From Deltaproteobacteria bacterium (GTDB lineage Bacteria > Desulfobacterota > Desulfobaccia > Desulfobaccales > 0-14-0-80-60-11), in contig JAFDHU010000154.1 in the NCBI GenBank assembly GCA_019308625.1, positions 1-6,514 on the forward strand: a stretch of DNA of 6,514 bases, in the 5' to 3' direction. A model generated the notes under the pieces. It had not been told where the DNA came from and searched no databases. It worked only from the letters and a program-made list of their open reading frames with translations. Shown in pieces: positions 1 to 5,005 of this stretch (the first letter of the stretch is position 1; the number at the start of each line of letters is the position of its first letter). The position numbers and the translations under genes were made by a program.

Positions 1-1809
1 GCCATCCTGACAGGCCTGCGGGAGCTCAGGCCCGAGGGGCTGGAGGGGGTGGAAATCATTCATGGCACCACGGTGGGCACCAACGCCTTTCTCACCCGCC
101 AGGGGGCCAAAGTGGTGCTCCTTACCACCAAGGGGTTCGAGGATGTGCTGTTTATCGGGCGGCAGACCCGGGCGGAGCTGTTCAGCCTCTCCCCCGCCAA
201 GGCCCCGGAGCTCCTGCCCCGGGAGCGGGTGGTGGGGGTGGCCGAGCGTCTGCGGGCCGACGGCACGGTGGACACGCCGCTCACTCCCGAGGAGCTGAGC
301 CGGGTGAAGCGGCAGGTGGCGGACCTGGCCCCGGAGTCCATCGCCGTCTGCCTGCTGCATGCTTATGCCAACCCCGTCCATGAACAACTCCTGGCCGCCG
401 TTCTGGCTGACCTGGGGGTGCCCCTTTCCCTGTCTTCGGCCATCATGCCGGAATTCCGGGAATATGAGCGCACTTCGGCCACGGTGCTGAACGCCTATCT
501 GGCCCCGGTGCTGGACCGCTATCTGGGGGCCCTGAGCCGGGAGCTGACCGGCGCGGCGCTGTTCATTCAGCACTCCGGCGGCGGCTTTATCCCCAGCCGC
601 CGGGCCGCGGCCCTGGGGGTAGCCACGGTGCTTTCCGGCCCCGCCGGCGGGGTGCTGGGGGCCTTCAAGCTGGGGCGCACCCTGGGGGAGGAAAACCTTC
701 TCACCCTGGACATGGGCGGCACCTCCACCGATGTGGCCCTGGTGGCCGGGGAGATTCCCTTCACCCCGGAATACACCCTGCAGGGCTTTCCTCTGGGCAT
801 CCCGGTGATGGACATCCACACCGTAGGTGCCGGAGGCGGTTCCATCGCCTACCGGGACCGGGGCGGGGCCTTAAGGGTAGGCCCACAGAGCGCCGGGGCC
901 GACCCAGGGCCGGTGTGCTACGGCCGGGGCCAGGAAATCACGGTCACCGACGCCCAGCTCTATTTGGGCCGCCTGCTGCCCCAATGCTTTCTGGGCGGCC
1001 GCCTGGCTCTGGACCCGGAGGCCACAGCCCGGGCTATGATCCGACTGGCCGGTGCTTTCGGGGTCAGCCCCCAGGACCTGGCCCTGGGGATAATCCGGGT
1101 GGTGAACAGCCATATGGCCAAGGCTCTTACCGCGGTGAGCCTGGAGCGGGGCTTTGACCCCCGGGACTTCACCCTGTTCTGTTTCGGCGGGGCTGGCGGG
1201 CTCCACGTCTGCGAGCTGGCCCTGGACCTGGGCATCCGCCGCATCATCATTCCCTCCCAGGCCGGGGTGCTCTCGGCCCTGGGCATGGCTTTGGCCGGCC
1301 TGAAGCGGGATTTTGCCCAAACTCTGCGGCTACGCGGCCCCGACCTCACCTGGCAAACCCTGCGTCAAGCCTTTCAGTCGCTGACCGCACGCGGCTTCAC
1401 GGAGTTGGCTGAGGACGGCTTGAGCCCGGAGGACTTCACAGTGACCGGGGAGGTGGAACTGCGCTACCGGGGACAGACTTATACCCTTAGCGTTCCCCTG
1501 GAGGCCGCCTTCCGGGAGGCCTTCCAGGCCAGGCATCGGCACCTTTACGGCCACGCCTTTCCGGACCGGGAGCTGGAAGCCGTGGTGCTGCGGGCCCACT
1601 TTGTGGCCCAGGAGCCGGAGCCGTCCTTCCCGGGTCTTGAGCCGGTGGCCGCGGCCGGTCTGCCGGACCTGCCTGCGCGGCATCAGGTGATCCTGCCTTC
1701 CGGACCCGAGATGGTGCCCCTCTACTGGCGTCCGACCCTGGAGGCCGGCTTCACCTTCTGCGGTCCGGCGCTGGTCCTTGGAACTTACGTCTTAATTGCT
1801 TTCTCCTGA
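1..1809 (+). CDS. HyuA-family hydantoinase/oxoprolinase subunit, 5'-partial, C-terminus abnormal
   Basis: The frame is open from base 1, so the true start lies off the left edge; the GTG at 49 is internal. 602 residues are visible. Numbering from the first visible codon, family hallmarks are HGTTVGTNA from residue 21, the actin/ASKHA-fold phosphate motif DMGGTSTD at 237-244, GAGGGS near 276, SAGADPGP from 297 and FGGAGGLH at 395-402. Known relatives hydrolyse 5-oxoproline or hydantoins with ATP, or form carboxylase subunits; the substrate here cannot be told from sequence. About 40 N-terminal residues, including the first nucleotide-binding loop, should lie upstream. The C-terminus is odd: homology runs to GPALVLGTY, then LIAFS and a stop appear where relatives usually continue through a PPGW-like segment for roughly 25 residues. 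The break coincides with a drop in GC content. No HyuB partner is visible. Family assignment is secure; substrate and integrity are not. Confidence 0.92.
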   Translation, partial: AILTGLRELRPEGLEGVEIIHGTTVGTNAFLTRQGAKVVLLTTKGFEDVLFIGRQTRAELFSLSPAKAPELLPRERVVGVAERLRADGTVDTPLTPEELSRVKRQVADLAPESIAVCLLHAYANPVHEQLLAAVLADLGVPLSLSSAIMPEFREYERTSATVLNAYLAPVLDRYLGALSRELTGAALFIQHSGGGFIPSRRAAALGVATVLSGPAGGVLGAFKLGRTLGEENLLTLDMGGTSTDVALVAGEIPFTPEYTLQGFPLGIPVMDIHTVGAGGGSIAYRDRGGALRVGPQSAGADPGPVCYGRGQEITVTDAQLYLGRLLPQCFLGGRLALDPEATARAMIRLAGAFGVSPQDLALGIIRVVNSHMAKALTAVSLERGFDPRDFTLFCFGGAGGLHVCELALDLGIRRIIIPSQAGVLSALGMALAGLKRDFAQTLRLRGPDLTWQTLRQAFQSLTARGFTELAEDGLSPEDFTVTGEVELRYRGQTYTLSVPLEAAFREAFQARHRHLYGHAFPDRELEAVVLRAHFVAQEPEPSFPGLEPVAAAGLPDLPARHQVILPSGPEMVPLYWRPTLEAGFTFCGPALVLGTYVLIAFS

Positions 1810-1924
1810 GCAAAAGCCGTACAAATTTTTGAACCGAATTGCTCCGGGTTTTTGGGAGGGGTCAGGGCAACATACGCTATCTTACTGATCTTAGGGGTTA
1901 ATCCCGGTGCACCGCTTTTGGCAC

Positions 1925-1972
1925 GGTACCTGCAGTTATTGTTTTACGTATATGAACCTAAACTAAGGTACC
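1925..1972 (+). repeat. Inverted repeat GGTACCT / AGGTACC
   Basis: GGTACCT at 1925-1931 is exactly complementary to AGGTACC at 1966-1972. The stem can extend across a small internal loop through AGTT/AACT. In RNA it would form a hairpin that crosses, and so competes or pseudoknots with, the 1948-2002 inverted repeat. Function is unknown. Confidence 0.5.
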
Positions 1973-2002
1973 CACATCCCCCCTTAATCAAAGTTCATAT
2001 AC
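1948..2002 (+). repeat. Perfect 10-bp inverted repeat GTATATGAAC / GTTCATATAC
   Basis: The arms lie at 1948-1957 and 1993-2002 and are exactly complementary, with 35 bases between them. It could be an RNA hairpin upstream of the terminator or a spaced binding site for a dimeric protein. The AT-rich arms stand out in this GC-rich window. It is seen directly; its role is unknown. Confidence 0.6.
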
Positions 2003-2020
2003 CATTTTCTCCTTTCACCG

Positions 2021-2058
2021 ACTGACCGGGTTCCTCCCCCACCCGGTCAGTTTTTTTT
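2021..2058 (+). terminator. Strong rho-independent terminator
   Basis: A perfect 11-bp stem (ACTGACCGGGT at 2021-2031 with ACCCGGTCAGT at 2041-2051) encloses a 9-base C-rich loop and runs directly into eight T residues at 2051-2058. The T-tract is on the + strand only, so it ends rightward transcription. It lies about 210 bases after the HyuA stop and isolates the downstream operon from it. Confidence 0.93.
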
Positions 2059-2090
2059 GACCTTCTACTCTTTCTATGGAAACAAATGGG

Positions 2091-2125
2091 CCGGTGGGGA
2101 AAATTTTTGTCTAAAACCCCACTGG
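2091..2125 (+). repeat. Hairpin with A4 bulge
   Basis: CCGGTGGGG (2091-2099) pairs with CCCCACTGG (2117-2125) over nine positions including one G-U pair. Beyond a bulge of four A residues, TTTT (2104-2107) can pair with AAAA (2113-2116) around a 5-base loop. No T-tract follows, so it is not a terminator. Role unknown; it could belong to the leader RNA of the downstream operon. Confidence 0.5.
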
Positions 2126-2136
2126 TGCACGACCTG

Positions 2137-2161
2137 CCAGAGCCTCGCCCGACTCCTCTGG
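2137..2161 (+). repeat. Small hairpin CCAGAG / CTCTGG
   Basis: A perfect 6-bp inverted repeat (2137-2142 and 2156-2161) with a 13-base loop, 11 bases after the preceding hairpin. A stem this short can occur by chance; it is listed because of the cluster of hairpins here. Confidence 0.35.
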
Positions 2162-2225
2162 ATACCAAATTCTGACCTGATAAGGCTTAAGGCCCAATGG
2201 GTGGTTCGCCGGGGCCGGAGTATGT

Positions 2226-2253
2226 TTGTCTCATGCCACTATGAATTTATTAT
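2226..2253 (+). promoter_or_regulatory. Possible sigma70-type promoter for the 2381-6219 operon
   Basis: TTGTCT at 2226-2231 (4 of 6 to TTGACA) and TATTAT at 2248-2253 (5 of 6 to TATAAT) are 16 bases apart and lie upstream of the first operon gene and downstream of the terminator. Transcription would start near 2260 and leave a leader of about 120 bases. The match is modest and AT-rich DNA gives many such matches. Confidence 0.35.
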
Positions 2254-2258
2254 GAATT
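2240..2258 (+). repeat. Direct repeat TATGAATT x2, 11-bp period
   Basis: TATGAATT occurs at 2240-2247 and again at 2251-2258, one DNA helical turn apart, overlapping the candidate -10 element. This geometry would suit a regulator bound to one DNA face. The pattern is seen; the operator role is inferred. Confidence 0.4.
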
Positions 2259-2366
2259 CCCAGCTTTTTCTCCCCTTTTCCAGCCAAAAGGCAGTAGAAT
2301 GAAAATGGAAGGTAGTGGCAAAATAACCCTGACTGTGCCCTTCCCCAGGGATTCATCTCAACATTC

Positions 2367-2372
2367 AGGGAG
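2367..2372 (+). promoter_or_regulatory. Shine-Dalgarno AGGGAG that sets the start at 2381
   Basis: AGGGAG lies 8 bases before the ATG at 2381 but only 2 bases before the in-frame ATG at 2375. The spacing favours 2381 as the real start. Confidence 0.7.
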
Positions 2373-2380
2373 AGATGCTC

Positions 2381-3103
2381 ATGTTTCAATATCTGGTTGA
2401 GCTTCATTCCACCGTTTATGCCCAGATTGTTCTTTTTCTTATTTTGGGTGCCTTTTATCTGTTCTCCCAGCGCCGGCTCCATCCCTTCCGCATTCTGGCC
2501 GTCGCGGTGATTCGCTTGGCCATAGTAGTGGCCTTGTTCATTTATCTGTTTTTGAATTGGTCCAGCGAAGTGAACCCCTCCCTGCGGGAAGCCAGCGTAT
2601 TGGGGATGTTCCTGATTAACCTCTATATGCTTTGGCATGTGGTGCTCATCCGCATGGAGCTACCCTATCGTGAGGCCTTGGAGGCCTGCGCCCAAGATCC
2701 GGGCAGTCCGGAGTTGTTTCACAATGTGGTTCGCACCGGCCGGCGGTTCTATAACATGCGCTATTTTCCGCTGTCCTTGGTCAGCGGCGGCTCCATCAAG
2801 CGGTTTCTCCACGGCATCGCCGTGGAACAGCTCCGCCACGATTTCAGGCATATCCTGCAAAAGCGCGGCGTGTCCCTGGATATCGATTTTCAGATGGCTC
2901 ATTTCTTCCTGAAAAGGCGCCTGCACGAAGAAGATTACCCCCCCGAATTTAAAAATTTCATGGATAAAGTCATAGATAACTTCTTTTCCCACGCCTGGAT
3001 TCAGGAGGAGATGAACCGGTTCCTTTCCGCAGTGTTGGAGTCTCCTGAAGAACTCTACCGGTCCGAGCTGATCGCCCGGGAAGAGGAAGCCGCTGAATCC
3101 TGA
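2381..3103 (+). CDS. Unrecognised three-helix membrane protein with helical cytoplasmic domain
   Basis: A 240-residue protein; start chosen by Shine-Dalgarno spacing (ATG at 2375 would add two residues). Three hydrophobic segments are clear: about residues 12-29, 38-59 and 71-90. The QRRLHPFR loop between the first two and the R-rich stretch after the third indicate, by the positive-inside rule, a periplasmic N-terminus and a cytoplasmic C-terminal domain of about 150 residues. That domain is charged and probably mostly helical, with the segment SGGSIKRF near 135 and an acidic tail rich in E. I do not recognise the family and see no catalytic motif. It is the first gene of a probable operon: the iron-sulfur gene starts 12 bases after its stop. 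It could anchor or regulate the following soluble redox protein at the membrane, but that rests only on position. Its base composition is less GC-rich than the genes after it. Confidence 0.85.
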   Translation: MFQYLVELHSTVYAQIVLFLILGAFYLFSQRRLHPFRILAVAVIRLAIVVALFIYLFLNWSSEVNPSLREASVLGMFLINLYMLWHVVLIRMELPYREALEACAQDPGSPELFHNVVRTGRRFYNMRYFPLSLVSGGSIKRFLHGIAVEQLRHDFRHILQKRGVSLDIDFQMAHFFLKRRLHEEDYPPEFKNFMDKVIDNFFSHAWIQEEMNRFLSAVLESPEELYRSELIAREEEAAES

Positions 3104-3104
3104 G

Positions 3105-3110
3105 AGGTGG
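3105..3110 (+). promoter_or_regulatory. Shine-Dalgarno AGGTGG that favours a TTG start at 3116
   Basis: AGGTGG sits 5 bases before the TTG at 3116. The upstream in-frame GTG at 3107 lies inside this motif and has no ribosome binding site of its own, so TTG 3116 is the better start. Confidence 0.65.
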
Positions 3111-3115
3111 TTACT

Positions 3116-5005
3116 TTGATTGAGGCCTCCGTTTTAGCCCCCAGGGTGCGGGCTGCCACGCACCGGGCCCTGGCGGCCCGGGAGCGCCTAGTGCAGCAGT
3201 ATCCGGCCTGGGAGGTCTGGCGCCGGCAGGCCCGAGCCAGCAAGGCTGCGGCCTTGACCCGCCTGGATGAGAGCATCGCCTCACTTAAGGACAAGGTGGA
3301 AAACTGGGGGGGCACCGTGCTGTTCGCCCGGGACGCCGCCGAAGCCCGGGAGCTCATCCTCCAAGTGGCCCGGCACCATGGCGTCCGCCAGGTGGTCAAA
3401 GCCAAATCCATGACCACCCAGGAAATCGCTCTCACTCCCCATCTCTCCCAGGCCGGGGTTGAGGTGGCTGAAACCGATTTGGGGGAGTTCATCATCCAGT
3501 TGGCTGGCCACCCGCCGGCGCACCTGACGGCCCCGGCCCTGCACCTGGACCGCCACCAGATTGCCCGCCTGTTTCAGGACCATTTGGGTCTTTACTGCCC
3601 GCCGGAGCCTTTGGCCCTGTGCCGGGCCGCCCGGGACAGCCTGCAGGAGCGTTTCGCAGCTGCCCAGATGGGCATCACCGGCGTGAACTTCGCCGCGGTT
3701 CAGGAAGGAACTCTGGTGTGCCTGGAGAACGAAGGCAATCTGTGGCAGACCATGGCTCGGCCCCCGGTGCATCTGGCGGTCATGGGCCTGGAAAAAGTGA
3801 TTCCCGCCTTGGCCGACCTGGAGTTTTTTTTGCGCCTCCTGCCTGCCAGCGCCACCGGCCAGCGCCAGACCGCGCTGGTGCACTTCCTGAACGGCCTGAA
3901 GCCTCGACTTGACGGCGGCCGCCAGAGTTTCTACCTGGTGATTTTGGACAACGGCCGCCGCCAGATGGCAGCCCACCCGGACCTGCAGGAGACCCTGTAC
4001 TGTTTGCGCTGCGGCGCCTGTCTCAATATCTGTCCGGTGTTTCAGGCAGGCGGGGCGTATCTTTACGGCCGGATTTATCCCGGGGCCATCGGCATCCTGC
4101 TGGCCCGCCACCTCAGACCCCGGGGGGACCTCTCCGACCTCTGCACCCAGTGCGGCGCCTGCGGCGATATTTGTCCGGTGGCCCTGGAGCTTCCGGAAAA
4201 AATTCTTCTGGTACGACAGACCGCCCCGCGTTTCCGCCGGCTGCGCCTGCTGTCCCGGGGAGCCGGGCTGATAATGGCGCATCCCCTGGTATACCGTGGC
4301 CTGGAGCCCGGCCTGCGCGCCGCCGCCAAAGTGCCGCTTCTCCGGGCAGTAAAGTTTTGGTCGGCTCCGTTGGCGGCTGAAAGCTTTTATCGGCAGCAAG
4401 CCTACATGAAGAGGGAAAGAGACAAGGCTTCCCCTGGCCGGTCATGGTCACCACCTGAAAATCCTGAGGTGCCCTCTTCCCCAGGATGCAGGGAGTACCA
4501 GCTTCCTGACGAGGGCGATCACTTTCAGGAAGCAGGAGCTAGCCTGACCACGCTCCAGGGACCTCAGGCTTTAGCCCGCTTCCTGGCGGAGCGCTGTAGC
4601 GGCCCGGTCCTTCTGGAAGCCCATGAGCTGACCGAGCCTCTGGTCCCCATGCTGGCCCAGCACGGCCTTGAGGCGCGTTTGGCTCGTTCTTGGGGAGAGG
4701 AGGCCGACACTGCGGTCACCGTGGGGCTGGGTGCCGTGCCAGAGTCGGGCACGGTGCTGCTCGGCCCCAAGGAAGGGCCCGGGGCCTGGCTGCCCTTCCA
4801 GGCCCGCCGGCAGGTGGTACTCATTCCTCCCGGGACAGCCGCCCTGGAGTTTGCCGAAGCCCTCAAACTCACGGCGGCGCAGGCCCCGGGCCTGACCACT
4901 TGGCTCACCGGCCCCACCCGTACCACGGACATTGAAAAAATTCTGGTGCTGGGAGCCCAAGGCCCCGTAGAACTGAACGTGGTGGTGTATAATCCGGAGG
5001 AGTGA
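3116..5005 (+). CDS. LutB-LutC fusion: LUD-domain iron-sulfur protein (lactate-utilisation type)
   Basis: A 629-residue protein, numbered from the TTG at 3116. The N-terminal two thirds match LutB/LldF: a LUD domain with KAKSM at 95-99, ETDLGE at 119-124 and EGNLW further on, then two cysteine clusters of the form CxxCxxCxxxCP (C296, C299, C302, C306 and C343, C346, C349, C353), each able to bind a 4Fe-4S cluster. A proline- and charge-rich linker near 430-480 follows. The last 150 residues resemble LutC/LldG, ending in GPTRTTDIE (599-607), LVLG and a GP-x-EL segment. Known LutABC complexes oxidise L-lactate to pyruvate in the cytoplasm and pass electrons to the membrane; LutB carries the clusters. 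Here B and C are fused and no LutA (cysteine-rich CCG protein) is adjacent, so the substrate may differ. It is probably co-transcribed with both neighbours and couples by a one-base overlap to the next gene. The product family is firm; the physiological role is inferred. Confidence 0.9.
   Translation: MIEASVLAPRVRAATHRALAARERLVQQYPAWEVWRRQARASKAAALTRLDESIASLKDKVENWGGTVLFARDAAEARELILQVARHHGVRQVVKAKSMTTQEIALTPHLSQAGVEVAETDLGEFIIQLAGHPPAHLTAPALHLDRHQIARLFQDHLGLYCPPEPLALCRAARDSLQERFAAAQMGITGVNFAAVQEGTLVCLENEGNLWQTMARPPVHLAVMGLEKVIPALADLEFFLRLLPASATGQRQTALVHFLNGLKPRLDGGRQSFYLVILDNGRRQMAAHPDLQETLYCLRCGACLNICPVFQAGGAYLYGRIYPGAIGILLARHLRPRGDLSDLCTQCGACGDICPVALELPEKILLVRQTAPRFRRLRLLSRGAGLIMAHPLVYRGLEPGLRAAAKVPLLRAVKFWSAPLAAESFYRQQAYMKRERDKASPGRSWSPPENPEVPSSPGCREYQLPDEGDHFQEAGASLTTLQGPQALARFLAERCSGPVLLEAHELTEPLVPMLAQHGLEARLARSWGEEADTAVTVGLGAVPESGTVLLGPKEGPGAWLPFQARRQVVLIPPGTAALEFAEALKLTAAQAPGLTTWLTGPTRTTDIEKILVLGAQGPVELNVVVYNPEE
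4996..5000 (+). promoter_or_regulatory. Shine-Dalgarno GGAGG that sets the start at 5005
   Basis: GGAGG lies 4 bases before the ATG at 5005, versus 1 base before the in-frame GTG at 5002. The ATG overlaps the preceding TGA by one base (TGATG), a typical translational-coupling arrangement. Confidence 0.75.

Larger units (their letters stand above)
1810..2058 (+). other. Gene-free, AT-richer structured stretch ending in a terminator (candidate small RNA, leader or 3' UTR)
   Basis: No convincing coding frame is present on either strand. The stretch is clearly less GC-rich than the flanking genes. It contains two crossing inverted repeats (1925-1972 and 1948-2002), a shorter possible stem GGTCAG/CTGATC (pairing near 1860 with near 1886) and a strong intrinsic terminator at its end. 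This fits a structured transcript read on the + strand: either a long 3' UTR of the HyuA gene or an independent small RNA. I compared it by eye with 6S RNA, tmRNA, SRP RNA, RNase P RNA and the cobalamin riboswitch and found no match. No good promoter is visible inside it. Confidence 0.35.
2059..2380. other. Gene-free leader region before the membrane-protein operon
   Basis: I see no credible gene here. A small open frame starting at a TTG in the terminator T-tract (2057-2302) has no ribosome binding site and no recognisable protein character. The stretch holds hairpins at 2091-2125 and 2137-2161, a weak GGCCC/GGGCC pairing (2191-2195 with 2212-2216), a weak promoter candidate at 2226-2253, a direct repeat at 2240-2258, a small CCCTG/CAGGG hairpin (2327-2350) and the Shine-Dalgarno of the next gene. 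Confidence 0.6.

Noticed and set aside
1841..1855. Out-of-frame APGFW reading resembling the PPGW end of HyuA proteins
   Set aside because: It is too far from the end of homology, flanking residues do not match the family, and the match is only a few residues, so a simple frameshift is not supported.
2126..2142. GACCTGCC segment resembling part of a cobalamin-riboswitch B12 box
   Set aside because: Only about eight bases match, the other conserved riboswitch elements are missing and a terminator separates it from the nearest similar GGTGCA stretch.
2057..2302. Small + strand open frame of 81 codons in the intergenic gap
   Set aside because: Starts at a TTG inside the terminator T-tract, has no ribosome binding site and no recognisable domain.
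1810..2380. Possible insertion-sequence remnant
   Set aside because: No transposase fragment, no terminal inverted repeats at both edges and no convincing target-site duplication; only the AT-richer composition and the HyuA truncation hint at it.
2231..2638. Minus-strand open frame of 135 codons overlapping the membrane-protein gene
   Set aside because: Mostly antisense to a clear membrane protein; no Shine-Dalgarno or motif supports it.
3281..4399. Long minus-strand open frame (372 codons)
   Set aside because: It lies entirely antisense to the LutB part of the fusion, has low-complexity composition from GC-rich antisense reading and shows no protein motif.
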